In this document: positions 1 to 11,284 of the stretch, one piece after another
Layout of the letters: each line of letters starts with the position of its first letter
Numbering within the stretch: position 1 is the first letter of the stretch
Source of the DNA: Limnanthes douglasii subsp. nivea
Lineage: Eukaryota; Streptophyta; Magnoliopsida; Brassicales; Limnanthaceae
Reading direction: 5' to 3'
DNA length: 64,000 nt
Assembly: GCA_036936605.1 (NCBI GenBank)
Contig: JAUPFV010000005.1
Span: 8,020,345-8,084,344, forward strand
Program-made: the position numbers and the translations under genes
Notes under the pieces: model-generated
Seen by the model: the letters and a program-made list of their open reading frames with translations, nothing else
What the model was told of the DNA's origin: nothing
The model's database searches: none

Positions 1-2
1 CC

Positions 3-323
3 TCAGCAAAATCAGATAGATGTTTTGTATGTGGACAAAAAGGACATTTTTCAAGAAATTGTCCGAACAAACCAGAAAAGGCGGCCCGAATGTTGCAACA
101 AGTGCAAAACAGTTTCCCAATAGGAGACGCAGACGTCAAGTCTCTCTTCTCTGAACAAAAAGAGACAAATGAGGAAACAGTGTTTGCCCTAAATGTCTCA
201 GAAGACTCGATCTCAGAAGAAGATTCTTACGATGATGACTCAGGAATAAGTGACACCGAGATTCCTATTTATACTGCCCAAGCTTGCTCGGCTCAACCAA
301 CGGCTGCAGTTCCACTGGTATAA
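3..323 (+). pseudogene. Pararetroviral capsid C-terminus with CCHC zinc knuckle (partial, stop-truncated)
   Basis: The frame is open from the first bases of the window. It encodes a nucleic-acid-binding knuckle of the form CX2CX4HX4C (CFVCGQKGHFSRNC, positions 21-62), the usual C-terminal RNA-binding motif of pararetroviral capsid proteins. A Ser/Glu/Asp-rich acidic stretch follows, as is common at the capsid-protease junction. The frame stops at 321-323, but the same frame then continues directly into the protease domain. The stop is therefore probably a disabling mutation in a polyprotein. The 5' part of the gene lies outside the window. Confidence 0.8.
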
Positions 324-736
324 ATTCATATTCTTCCTTCTAAATACGATAAACCAATCTCCGTGATTGGGTTTATGGATACCGGGGCACACAGAAGCAT
401 GATGAATCCAGCCATCCTTCCTTCAGAATATTGGGTTAAGCATACAGAATACTTCCGAGCAGCTGACGGAGAGGTTTTTAAAACTGAGTTAATCACGAGG
501 AACCCAATTGGAATCCAGTTCTTCCCTGACTGCATCATCTGGACAAAAGTTTTGGGAACAAACCTGCCAGGAAAAGATATATTGGTTGGTTTTGACGTAT
601 ATCAGCAAGCCAAAAGGCTTCAGATCTTGCCAGAAGGAGTTAGATTCAAGAGGTCGATGAAGCTATATACAACTGTACACAAGCTGTTCTCCTTGTCAGA
701 AGCCTCTTCTAGCTACTCACAAAGCTTCTTCCACTA
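324..736 (+). pseudogene. Pararetroviral aspartic protease region
   Basis: This segment continues the polyprotein frame after the stop at 321-323. It has a retroviral-type aspartic protease active site, GFMDTGAHRSMM, at about 369-404 (Asp-Thr-Gly triad), followed by the expected hydrophobic beta-strand stretches and a GKDILVGFDVY segment near 570-600. The protease would cut the polyprotein into capsid and RT units. After about 700 the plus-strand frame 3 loses family-like sequence, while frame 2 becomes recognisable from about 737. An indel in this interval therefore breaks the reading frame; frame 3 runs on without meaning to a stop at 831-833. Confidence 0.78.
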
Positions 737-3151
737 TGCACAGACTCCCATGCAGATTTCCAACATCCCAACCCGTTATGGAAGAACAAAGACTTTTTTA
801 TCCATCTGCCATTCAAGCTTAATGAAGACCTAAATCCGACCAAGGCTACGCATCCGGGTATGTCTCCATCTGATTTAGTCCTCACACAAAAAGAATACCA
901 AGAGCTTCTGCAGCAAGGACTTATTGAGCCCACTACATCAGAATGGGCCTGTCAAGCTTTTTATGTTGAAAAACGATCCGAGAAGGCCAGGGGAAAAAAG
1001 AGGCTCGTCATCGACTATAAACCTCTTAATCACTTTCTAAGAGATGACAAGTTTCCGCTACCTAAAATAAACACCTTATTCATCCATCTCAAAGAAGCCC
1101 ATGTCTTCTCCAAATTCGACCTAAAAGCAGGATTCTTGCAAGTAGGGATAGATCCGAGCGAGAGATCCAAGACAGCATTCTGCATCCCCAATGCTCATTA
1201 CCAATGGACAGTTATGCCTTTCGGACTCAAAGTAGCTCCTTCCATCTTCCAGAAAACAATGACAAAGATTTTCCATCCCATACTACATCATGCTTTGGTG
1301 TACATTGACGACATACTGTTATTCTCAAAAAACGATAAAGAACACCTGGTCTTGCTTGGAAAATTCCAGTCAATTGTGCAGGAGTATGGGATTATGCTAT
1401 CTGAAAGAAAAAGCCAACTAGGAAGAACTAGCATAGACTTCCTAGGCATGCAGTTTTCCAACGGAAAATACCAACCTGGGCCACACATCGCTCAGGAACT
1501 TCAAAAGTTCCCAGATAAAGATCGGACAACAAAACAGATACAACAGCTTCTGGGCATTGTCAACTACCTGAAAGACTTTCTACCACACGCTTCCCGAGAT
1601 ACGAGCCAGTTATCAAAGATGTTGAGAAAAACAGCACCACCTTGGGGACCAGCGCAGACAGCAGCGGTAAAAAATTTAAAAGAGGTAACACAAAATCCTC
1701 CTCTCTTAAAGATTCCTGGAGAGGGTAAGAGAATTTTGCAGACAGATGCGAGTGACGAATTCTGGGGAGCTATTTTACTCGAAGAAATTGAAGGCAAAAG
1801 ACACTTTTGTGGACATGCGAGTGGACAATTCAAAGATGCTGAAAAACACTATCATACCGTCTACAAAGAAACACTAGCTGTCAAATACGGAATCAAGAAA
1901 TTCGAGTTTCATCTACTCGGCTATCATTTTCTGGTGCAACTCGATAATTCCTCATTCCCAAAAGTTCTTGAATTTCGTAACAAATCGCTCCCTGAGAAAC
2001 AGCTCCTCAGATTAAAAGCTTGGTTCTCAAAATACGACTTTGAGGTACAACATATAAAAGGAGAACGCAACTTAATCCCAGATCTTCTGTCTCGACCTCC
2101 ACCAGCGGTACAGCTTATCACTTCAGCTCGGAAATTCCCACTAATCTTCATGGTCCGGCCTGTTCCACAACAAAGACCGCCTCGAGCATCTATTAAAAAG
2201 GAATTTCCACCAGAAGTTACAATCAAAACTGCATTTGATTGTCAGTACTACGCTAAAAATCATCTATTCTATTGGATGATGAGGACATTCAAGGATACCA
2301 GGTACTTTCCAAGAGAGAGCACGGTTTTTCCAAAACATCCTTACCTTACTATCTACCGGTTTACCCCGGATAAGAGACTTTTTCCGTCTCAACTATGGTA
2401 TCTTTGGTGTCTCACAATAATGTACTACGCACCGATTGCTTTTGAGGTGGAACCTATGTTAAAAAATCTCCAGACACCATCTCGCTCCAATGATCTTCTC
2501 TGGACATTCTTAGAATGGTTCAACCCAATTCAATGGTGGATAGATGAGCTCAAAGAAGTCAGAACGATCGATGCACAACATTGTCAAGAACCCGATGATC
2601 CTCCAGGAAGATTAGCAGTCATCTACCGATTCCACCGACCATACTTCCATCACCCAGAAACTAATCAGTTATGGTCTAAAAATGACACCAACATGTGGTG
2701 TGCTTTTCCGCGAATAACTATGTTAGACACTTGTAAATGTCTAACTCGACAACTCCAAGAAGATATGTTGATACGAAACAATGGGGTCATGGAAGAACTA
2801 CATATTGAACATACATCCCTTGGGCCCATCCATGACACTCGCACGTTCCCTATCTTCACTAATGAATCAAACAACAAAAACAGTGAAGAATCCACTGGCA
2901 GCACAATGGAAGTAGACCGGGCAGAACGAAAGGAATCAGAACCGGATCCCATCATAGATTGGGAGAGAACGAACCTAACTGAAGAAAGAAAATTCAGCCC
3001 ATCAATCATGGACATCAAAGACAATGATTTACTCGAAGCAATAGAGGCTGAACTTGAAGAATTGGAGAACGATAGAAATATCCAAGGCCCAAGCCCAATG
3101 GACTTCTCCTATAAAGACAACCCTGAGCCTAGTAGATTTGAGTGGGCCTGA
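737..3151 (+). pseudogene. Pararetroviral reverse transcriptase - RNase H with long C-terminal extension
   Basis: This is the longest open segment of the viral copy; its first internal ATG is at 860. Counting from that ATG, the RT palm lies at about 45-230 with the catalytic YIDD at about 148-151. RNase H lies at about 290-415, with the acidic residues of TDAS (about 296), YKETLA (about 337), VQLDN (about 362) and IPDLLS (about 408) all present. About 350 more residues follow before the stop at 3149-3151. That extension is rich in Trp, Tyr and His (FLEWFNPIQWW) and ends in an acidic tail; I do not recognise its function. It lies downstream of the frameshift, so it is part of a broken polyprotein even though this segment is uninterrupted. 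Confidence 0.88.
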
Positions 3152-3239
3152 TAAAGTCAACAAGTCAACAAAGTAAAAGGCGGCCCACTATAAGTTTGTC
3201 TTTTATGCATGTAAATTTGTATTATTCTGCATGTCTGTT

Positions 3240-3346
3240 TTTGTAAGGAGACGCCAAGTGGCTCTCCCCTTATCCACGTGTCTGTAACATAGAGAATAAG
3301 GATAAGACTTGTGATCTCACCCTAGTAAGCTCCTCTCTATATAAAG
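3240..3346 (+). promoter_or_regulatory. Pararetroviral promoter with TATA box and G-box-like core
   Basis: Directly after the polyprotein stop comes a short non-coding region with the layout of a caulimovirid pregenomic promoter: a CCACGTGT motif at about 3275 and a TATATAAAG box at 3338-3346, followed about 55 bases later by AATAAA. Promoter and poly(A) signal lying close together is characteristic of terminally redundant pararetroviral transcripts. Activity cannot be judged from sequence. Confidence 0.7.
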
Positions 3347-3399
3347 AGGCAGCCTACACTCTGTAAAGATCACAATACAAAAACATCTCTACTACTCTC

Positions 3400-3405
3400 A
3401 ATAAA
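3400..3405 (+). terminator. Viral poly(A) signal AATAAA
   Basis: A canonical AATAAA lies about 55 bases downstream of the viral TATA box, in the position expected for a pararetrovirus whose RNA must bypass the signal once and use it on the second pass. Confidence 0.55.
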
Positions 3406-3667
3406 CATGTCTTTCTTCTAAACTCTTGTGCTTCTCTCTCAAAGTTCTTAATCTTTCTGTATGGATTCTCCTCCTTCTTCTTAAAAAATATGTGTTCTTT
3501 AGATCCTGTGGTTCCGAACCTTTGAGTTCTTACCTAAGGTCATCGTGTTATACAACAGAAGCTAAAAAGTGGACCCATATATGGCTGAAGCAGCCTCCCG
3601 TGGTCCTAATAGCTTGAGTATAACATAATGATTCTAGGTCTAAAACTGAAAGAATCATCGGAACCGC

Positions 3668-3685
3668 TGGTATCGGTCTCGAGAT
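3668..3685 (+). other. Probable tRNA-Met primer-binding site of the pararetrovirus
   Basis: TGGTATC followed by G matches the first bases of the usual plant initiator-tRNA-Met primer site (TGGTATCAGAGC); later bases have diverged. It lies about 320 bases after the TATA box, within the leader, as expected for minus-strand DNA priming in Caulimoviridae. Confidence 0.5.
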
Positions 3686-3960
3686 TCCGCTTGGTTTTGT
3701 ATATTGAACTGGAGACCAGAAACAGTATCTATGACGGCAAAGTGTGTCGATCCGGATCGACCTCTGGAAAGCTCAGTCTTATATTATTCCCACACAAACA
3801 AGAACCGCCACAACAACACATCGGAATCACCGGCAATCATGTGGTGGTTCGGGACGGACTCCGAAAAAATTATAAAAATACTGGACGGAAAGGCTATCGT
3901 AGAGGTGGTCAAAATTTAGTATGTGATCCGTCTTGGACGATGTCTGTTTTGTAAGTTTCG
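3686..3960 (+). other. Leader and possible start of a second viral unit (truncated)
   Basis: Sequence after the primer site keeps a less AT-rich composition and contains two overlapping short open frames (3628-3954 and 3704-3919). Either could be the decayed start of the viral polyprotein, which would mean the integrated copy ran past one genome unit. I find no movement-protein motif, so this is only a positional inference. After about 3960 the sequence changes to ordinary AT-rich intergenic DNA. Confidence 0.3.
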
Positions 3961-5301
3961 ATGCATAAACCCTGAACCGTATTCTAATCCATATTCGGCG
4001 CAATTTTGGAACAAATTTATTAGAGCACAAAATTTTATGATTTTGGGTTTCAAACCCAAAATTGAGGATCCGAATGTGAAACGAAAATCTAATATTTAAA
4101 CGGTTGCGTGTCCATGTTAGATTTTGATGGATTTAAAACCTTAAAATATTTTAAAATATTTTATTAAAATCAATTTTAATTTTTTATAAATCAAATCAAT
4201 TTTATTCGATTTAAATATTAAAATCCCAACTGACCGAACGGAATCCTACTCGTACAATACGAGTCTACATGCTTACTTTCAACTATTAATTTATAGTTAT
4301 CAAGACAAATCTACAAATCTAGTTATCAAGACAAATCAAACAAATATAGGTACACATAGGTAAGGGACACCTTGTTTAATTAAATATTAATTAGAAATGT
4401 TTGTATTCGTTTACTTTGGACCAAAAGACTGGATTCATAATTTTTATATTGATGGAATAAATTGTAATTTTTTCTATGAAATTATGTATATATTTTTTCA
4501 TACTAGATAGCTATATTTAATTATAGAATTACAATCCAATTAAAATATTTGAATTGGAATATGAAGTTTCAACCGAACACGGAGAACGAGTATTTTAACT
4601 TGGAATTAAAATTTTGTTGCATCTCTAAGAACGATCTATAAAATAGATATTTATAAATAACAAATGTATATATTTTTTTAAATATATTAAATTGGAATAT
4701 TTTATTTATAAATTTTATAAAACTTCGTTTTTTCTTGTAAGAATATTAGAATTAACTAATGTTAGAAATATTATATGAACATAGTTGGATTTGTTGTAGC
4801 ATGTATGGATAAGGCCGGTTGAAATTTTTTGGATGGAGTTTGAAACGTGATTTAGTGGCAGACACATTTGCTGGACTTTTAGGGGTGAGACAAACTGTCT
4901 AATCTGGTGGAATGAAATATGTGTTGGGTCGAAACAGACTAGTTTAAAGCGAGTTGATTTGAAGCACCACTCTGATCTGGAGCGAGCTGCGTCGTAGGAT
5001 CGCAGTTGGACCGAAGCGAAGTTTTCTATTTTGCTTGGTCTTCTATATTAATTGAGTCTCATATTTTAGTCTTTTTGTATTAATTATATTCCTTATATTA
5101 ATTAGGTCGTCGGTATTCATTAGGATTTCATATTTATGAGGTTTCATATATGAATTTATCATGAGTTATTTCATTCGTTAATTAATGAGCTTTAATCTGG
5201 AGCGTCTAAGGAAGAATTAAAGTTTTTTCTAAATTTATAAATAAAAGATGATATTGCTATGCAATTTGCAATGCGATGTGGCATGACCGTGGTGATGCAA
5301 T
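3961..5301. other. AT-rich intergenic DNA, possible old LTR fragment
   Basis: No credible coding frame. The less AT-rich stretch at about 4950-5030, followed by T-rich runs to 5190, looks like the end of a worn LTR and leader, but I found no partner copy or primer site. It is left unassigned. Confidence 0.4.
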
Positions 5302-5857
5302 TACGTGAGCAACATATTTTCTTGAATAGTTAAATAGTTCTAAGTTTATTGATAAATAAGTGAAGTGAGAGATAAACATTGAAAAAGAATTCTGTGAATC
5401 ACGTCATCTTTTGTAACAACGAGTGATTGATTTATTTGTTTTTAAGAGTCATTATGAACCAATTTTTTATAAAAAAAATGTTCATTTCCCATGGATGTAT
5501 GATTTTTTCACAATCCAAAGCACGTTATTGTTAGGGAATATGGGTAGCGCATATTCTGCCTTTTTGTATATAAGTAAGAATACGTGAGCAACATATTTTC
5601 TAAAATAGTGAAACAACTCTAAGTCTTTTGAGAAATAAGTGAAGTGAGAGATAAACATTGAAGAGAGAATTATTTGAATCACGTCATCTTTTGTAACAAC
5701 GAGTGATTGATTCATTTGTGTTTGAGAGTCATTATGAACCTATTTTTTTAAAAAAAATGTTCATTTCTCGTAGATGTATGATTTGTTCACAATCAAAAGC
5801 ATGTTATTGTTAGGGAATAGGGGTACCGCATATTTGCCTTTTTGTATATAAGTAAGA
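5302..5857. repeat. Direct tandem duplication, two units of about 278 bp
   Basis: Unit 1 (5302-5580) and unit 2 (5581-5857) match along their whole length, both running from TACGTGAGCAACATATTTT to TATATAAGTAAGA. Each unit consists of flanking DNA, the GTTAT target site and the first 50 or so bases of the TRIM LTR (5529-5580 in unit 1, 5808-5857 in unit 2). Because the unit includes LTR bases, the duplication happened after the TRIM inserted. Confidence 0.9.
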
Positions 5858-6038
5858 TTACTCTGATCTCCAGATTAGTGTAATATTGTCCGCTTTGGGC
5901 CCACTGGCCCGCACGGCTCTACTTTTGGTCCACTTCCAAAAGGCCTCATACTAATGGAGATGTACTCTTAACTTATATACTGGTCTTTCTTCCCATGTTT
6001 AACCAATGTGGGATGTGGGACTTTGGTTGCACCTAACA
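5808..6038 (-). repeat. TRIM LTR (3' copy in element orientation)
   Basis: 231 bp, starting TGTTAGGGAATAGGGG and ending GCACCTAACA on the plus strand. It shares long blocks with the other LTR, such as TTAACTTATATACTG and ATGTGGGACTTTGGT. Confidence 0.88.
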
Positions 6039-6180
6039 ATCCTCCTATCGAACAAAGTACCACTTTAGCCTCCTCTCAATTAACTTACATCCGTCTACTC
6101 TAATCGGGTGGAGAGACGCCTGAACTCTAGAGCTTTATGGCGGATCTATCTGCTCACTATCAGATGGTACTGTTTCGGTC

Positions 6181-6375
6181 CTTGATCAAGACACCTACTT
6201 GATGAGCTATCATGCACTCCATCTATAGATGACACTGCATCGCTCCTTGATCAAGCCACCTGCTTGATGAGACATCTGGCGCTCCATCTATAGATGACAC
6301 TGCACCGCTCCTTGATCAAGCCACCTGCTTGATGAACCATCTGGCACTCCATCTATACCGCAGATCATTCACCTT
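6181..6375. repeat. Three 65-bp tandem repeats inside the TRIM
   Basis: CTTGATCAAG recurs at 6181, 6246 and 6311 with the same following text (CACC-ACTTGATGA, then CTCCATCTATA). Each unit also contains a small palindrome around TGATCA. They make up much of the TRIM internal region. Confidence 0.85.
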
Positions 6376-6466
6376 GAGTATGGATCCTGACTTCTGGTAA
6401 GATGTTCGGCATATGAGAATTTCACCCACATCACACCCACCACATCACGTTTCATCTGGGCCTGGT

Positions 6467-6478
6467 GCTCTTATACCA
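6467..6478 (-). other. TRIM primer-binding site (tRNA-Met type)
   Basis: The minus strand reads TGGTATAAGAGC two bases inside the right LTR. It differs by one base from the standard TGGTATCAGAGC plant initiator-tRNA-Met site. Confidence 0.85.
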
Positions 6479-6480
6479 TT

Positions 6481-6716
6481 TGTTGGGAATATGGGGGCTC
6501 GGTCTACATATTCCACCTCCGTATATAAGTAAGAACAACACGATCTCAACACTAGTATGATATTATCCGCTTTGGCGCGCGAAGGCCCGCACGGTTTTGC
6601 TTTTGGTCTACTTTCAAAAGGTCTCACACTAATAGAGATGTATTCTTAACTTATATACTGATCTTTTTTCCCATGTTTAACCGATATGGGATGTGGGACT
6701 TTGGTCGCACCTAACA
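6481..6716 (-). repeat. TRIM LTR (5' copy in element orientation)
   Basis: 236 bp, starting TGTTGGGAATATGGGGGC and ending CGCACCTAACA on the plus strand, next to the primer site. It differs from the other LTR by substitutions and small indels, so the insertion is not recent. Confidence 0.88.
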
Positions 6717-6924
6717 GTTATAGATGTCTTGTGTGTTTTATTTTATTACACTTTCTTTTATTTGTTGCTCGTCTTGTTTTTGTTAACCGATACATCGATT
6801 CTCGAAAAAATGACATAGCAGTCAAAACTACACGAAGAAGGGAAAGGGAAATGGTATATTATGATTGTGAAAATTGTGATGGTTTAACAAATTCTGATTC
6901 TTATATATATATATGTATATAATA

Positions 6925-8790
6925 GAGTGTTGGGTTCAGGTGCATCATTTTATATCACTTTCAATAATTATTGATTTGAAGAACTGCGAATGATTGATGG
7001 TAAAATGGTCATAATCGGGAATGGCGAATCATGCAATGTAAAAAGGACTAGAACGGTTCAGCTCAAGTTTTCTACATGACTTGAGTGAGTAGCTAACAAT
7101 GTAAAATATGTACTTAAACTTAAATGTAACCTTCTTTCTATTGGGATGTTAGATGAGAAAGGGTTTACCTAAAAGGATGGAGATGCAAAACTTGGGGTCT
7201 TGCAAGGCTTCCTTGTTATCATGAAAGCCAATAGGACTAATGGTGTGTTAGTTCTTGAGGGTACTCTAGTAATAGTAGGGTGTGTGTCTAGTGTGGTGAA
7301 GTATTATACCAGGTTGTGGTATCATCCGTTAGGGTATTTTAGTGAGGAATGACTCATTGAACAAAGTAAATAGGGATTGTATATGATATCATAGTTCTGA
7401 AGTCAATCTTTTGTGAAAATTTTGCTTTGGATAAGAGCAATAGGGTGAAGTTTCTTCCCAAAAACCAGAAATCTAATAGAGTACTTGATTATGTTCATTC
7501 AGAATTTTGGGGTCCGATACATGAACCTACCATAGGTGGTGTGAGGGAATTTATGTCACTCATTGATGACTATTTCAGGAAAGTATAGATTCTATTTTGA
7601 AGATCAAAAGTGAAGTGCTTGTTGTCTTTTTGAACTAGAAAAAATTGGTAAAGAATCAAACCGGGAAACTGTAAAGTTATTTAAACTATTCACCGGGTTA
7701 CAAGTTTTACTCTCCAAGTAAGTTTATGATTTTTTAGATAGAAACTGTAAATATTTTGTAGGATTTAGATTTTAGAAGGTGGATTCAGATACCAATATTA
7801 TCTTTGAGGAAAAACTAGGACCATTCGTTCAGTCTTTGACATTGATACATCAGTTCCAATTGGTTACGGTTATCTCTAATATGTTAAAGAGTTCAGTACC
7901 TCAACACATATTCTGCTTCCAGCTCAAGAACCTCAAGAAACTGTGTAGTCGAATGAGCATATATTACATCGATCTACTAGAAAAAAGAAGGGTCATTCGT
8001 TCTTATTTTTTAGAATTTCTATATGAACATCATGAATATTCTAAGATCCTAAAATACGGTCCAATCAAGTTATGAGATGCAATGAAGAGTTCATATCTAT
8101 ATAGGATTAAGGCAATGAATGTTGAGTATAAATCCATGCAAGACAAAATAATATGGGATTTTATCTTATCATATGAGGATAAGAAAGTGTTTGGTTGCAA
8201 ATGGATATTTAAAACCAATTGTGATACTTCGTACAATGTAGATATATATATATATATATTCTCATCTTGTAGCCAAATGTTGTACTCAACCTGAAGTTAT
8301 TGGCTATTCTGGGACATTCTTTAGTTTTATTATATGATCATTTAAGACAGTCACAACGTTAGTTGCGCATTATTATTTAAAGCTTCATGTGATGGATGTT
8401 CAAATAGTTTTTATTAAAAGGGATATTAAGGAAATAATATACATGAATCAACCTAAATTTATGGTGTGTATAACTAAAGAAATCCATATATGGGCTAAAG
8501 TAGGCTTCCCGATCATAAATTATTAGAAATCATTACTTAATTTGGTTTTGAAATTAATTTTGTAGAATACTATTTTTGCTACCAATAGTATAAACATGTT
8601 ACATGCCATCAATATTATTCCGTTAGAGAAATTGTATATGAATGATCTTTATGAAGCTTCTTTTGTGTGAGGGATCCAGATTAGTAAGGATCATCCTTAT
8701 GGGATCATTGGTCTATCACTAAAACATACATTGAAAGAATGTTAAAGTGTTATAGTATGGAAAACAACAAACCTACATATATACATATAG
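6925..8790 (+). pseudogene. Decayed Ty1-copia polyprotein
   Basis: No long frame remains, but translated pieces in changing frames follow Ty1-copia order. GAG-pre-integrase text lies near 6990-7330 (ILGMLDEKG-like and YHRLGHL-like segments) and an integrase piece near 7480-7590 (LDYVHSEFWGPIHEP, SLIDDY). An RT start lies near 8090-8230 (YKSMQDK and FGCKWIFKTN), with RT continuation near 8360-8480 (LVAHYYLKLHVMDVQ, IYMNQPKF). A C-terminal RT piece lies near 8630-8760 (LYEASFV-GIQISKDHPYGIIGLS). Many stops and indels separate the pieces. No LTR pair could be placed. Confidence 0.8.
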
Positions 8791-11284
8791 CCAAATATGA
8801 TAATGTTAGGTGTAGGTCAAAAGTGGTTGAAGTAACTTAACCGAAGACTTGAGGGTCGGGAGTATGAGTAAGTCGAATATTTACGCATTTTTATTATTGA
8901 TTATTTTTGTGGCTAGATGATTATCCAAATACTTAGGTGTAAATACGTATGTGGAAACCTTAGAGAGAGCATTGTCAAATACAAGCGTTAAGTTTAAGTT
9001 GTAACCGAATGTGTATGTTCATTCCTACTAGACCGAAGGTGTAAAAACTTGTTACTTAAGCTTCTCAATATACCTAAGTGTTTATAGAATAAAATAATTT
9101 ACTATTATAAAAAGAATCTAAAACTAACGAATATCGTTGTCGTTGATTATGAAAAGTAATCTAGAATGTGTATTGATAATGGAAAAATAATACAAAGAAC
9201 ACTTTTTGTTGTGTGGTGGGTGGTTGGTGCCACGACCATAGTGCATTGTACTATGTACAGATCTTAGCATTGTTGCGCCGTTTATGTTTGCATGCTTATG
9301 GAAAAAATATGTAAGGTGCTAACGTGAGATATAGTGTTTAGATAATTCATCATTGGTTGTATAAATAGTGATTGAGAAAATAAGGAAGGTTGGGTTAGTT
9401 GTGTATATGAAAGTCCTTTAATAACCTCTTTTTGGTCATTTTCACAACATATAAGTTTTCGTTAAATCAATGCTCCAAGAGAGAATCACATATTCAATTC
9501 ATGCATATTATCCTTATGCTTTGGTTGTGGAAAGTCTAATGTATGCTCAAGTATACACTAGACCATACGTATCATTTATAGTACATATATAAAGTATGTA
9601 CTTGAGAAACTCGGGTGTTGACCATTGGATATCATTGAAGAGGGTTCTCCAGTATTCAAAGAAAACCAAACACTATAGACATACAAGAGATCAGATTATT
9701 TAAAGACTGTGGGATACTTTAATGCTGATTTTTCTAGTTACATTGATTTCATGGTCACTAAAATAAAATAATTCTGGCATGATTTTCAAAACAAATGGTC
9801 ACTTGTATCTATAATACCCCCCCCCCCACAGTTTCGGACTGCATTTCGACCATGCTCCTTGTCAAACTTGATCACCAAATAAACTTGATACTTCACGTTC
9901 CAAGCATTGTAACATTGTATGATATCTTACTTACACGGTAATTTACCCACAACATAGCCAATTCAAGGTAAAAGAATACACATTTATCAACATAATTAAG
10001 TCTTTGGCTTCAAGTTTGAAACTATAGAAAGAGTTATAATTATCTACAAATAAATTCACAAACAAATTCTCATGTTCTATGGCTGAAATCCTTCCACGCA
10101 TTTTGTCGAACACATGATTTTCACCTTTACATGTAGTAACGAAATATGTCGCTGGCATTTCATCGCACATATTATCTGCACTTTTACACGTTGTTGAATT
10201 ATCCATAACATTTTGAATTTTCCTTTCTCGGATAGTTTTCCTAACAATATTCCACAAATAATGGTCTAAGGGCCTTTAAGTTCTAATATGATTATTCATA
10301 TTTGGCATTCATCTTTATTATACTGATTATCTTCTTTACGCATAACATTTGCTTCAAAGGCTACGAGGGGTCTACCCAACTATTACTTTCCTTCCTCGAA
10401 TATTATATTATACTATAATAATTTATTTTATTTCTTCTCGGTCTTTGCAGTGCATAAGAAGGTCCAAAACTAGATAAATATCCATTTTATTTGGTGGTAT
10501 GATTTCGTGGAAGAGTTTAAAATATGCTATTGTTGTATCCTACATTATCGTGGCATAATACATGGTGTGTTTTAAATCATTAAATCATGAACATGGTTAA
10601 GGAAGTTTACCACATACCAATTTAAATTCATAGGAATTGAAAGACCACTCATTCTCTAAGCTCAATCATCATGGACTCGAATAACAACAACAATTCGAAA
10701 AAAATCTTAGTATATAAACATGAAAAGTCTTAGCATAATATAAAGAAATCAAAATGGTCAAATCATAATTGAGTAAATTGACATCATCTCTATGGTTTCA
10801 CATCCGTTTATTAACGTACTATCATCCAAGGTCTTTCATTAATTTGACATATTTAATATCAACAATAAATGTATTTTCATGACATTTTTAGTTACAATTT
10901 AGTTTCGTATTATATTATCATTTTTTTTGTATACATACTTATAATTATATAATATAACAATACTCGTGCTTTTTATTTTCTAAATTTTTAATTTAGTTCA
11001 ACGATCCCAATTTAATCTACTTAAAGTATATTAGTTGGAAATTGAAATGTTAAGTGGTTACACAGTCATATTATTTTCATGCTACATACATGAGAAGTCA
11101 AAATTCATTTTAGATAGTTGATGGCAATGTGATTAATGTGGGAACACTCCCGTAAAATGTGGTTCGAATTTCTTACTATTTTATTGATTTTTATTTAAAA
11201 TGATAAAATATTTTAGTTTATTAATTAATATAATAAATTCTCTTAATTCCACATTCAGATGATACGTTTTGATACATATAATGA
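8791..11284. other. AT-rich intergenic DNA without recognised gene
   Basis: Contains a poly-C tract of about 13 bases near 9818-9830. It also has a 104-codon minus-strand frame (9943-10257) whose product is Cys/Met/Asn-rich and matches no family I know; codon use and context give no reason to call it a gene. The region is probably worn transposon sequence. Confidence 0.45.

Larger units (their letters stand above)
1..3960 (+). mobile_element. Endogenous pararetrovirus remnant (Caulimoviridae-like), 3' part plus promoter and leader
   Basis: One plus-strand series of viral modules runs in the order typical of plant pararetroviruses: capsid zinc knuckle, aspartic protease, reverse transcriptase and RNase H, then a non-coding block with a TATA promoter, a poly(A) signal and a tRNA-Met-like primer site. 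There is no integrase and no LTR pair, which separates it from the LTR elements elsewhere in the window. The copy is broken by an in-frame stop at 321-323 and a frameshift between about 700 and 737, so it is an integrated fossil. Its 5' part (movement and most of the capsid region) lies before the window. The right boundary near 3960 is approximate; the sequence becomes featureless and AT-rich there. Genus is not assigned. Confidence 0.88.
5808..6716 (-). mobile_element. Complete TRIM (terminal-repeat retrotransposon in miniature)
   Basis: A 909-bp non-coding element with two direct LTRs (5808-6038 and 6481-6716), both TG...CA on the plus strand. It is flanked by an exact 5-bp target duplication GTTAT at 5803-5807 and 6717-6721. 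Next to the right LTR, the minus strand reads TGGTATAAGAGC (6467-6478), a tRNA-Met primer site, and next to the left LTR it has a purine-rich AGGAGGATT tract. The element is therefore on the minus strand. It encodes no protein and would depend on enzymes from other elements. The LTR resembles a type widespread in eudicots, from memory only. Confidence 0.9.

Noticed and set aside
9943..10257. Possible small gene, 104 codons on the minus strand
   Set aside because: No recognisable domain, no promoter context, and it lies in worn repetitive DNA; open length is possible by chance.
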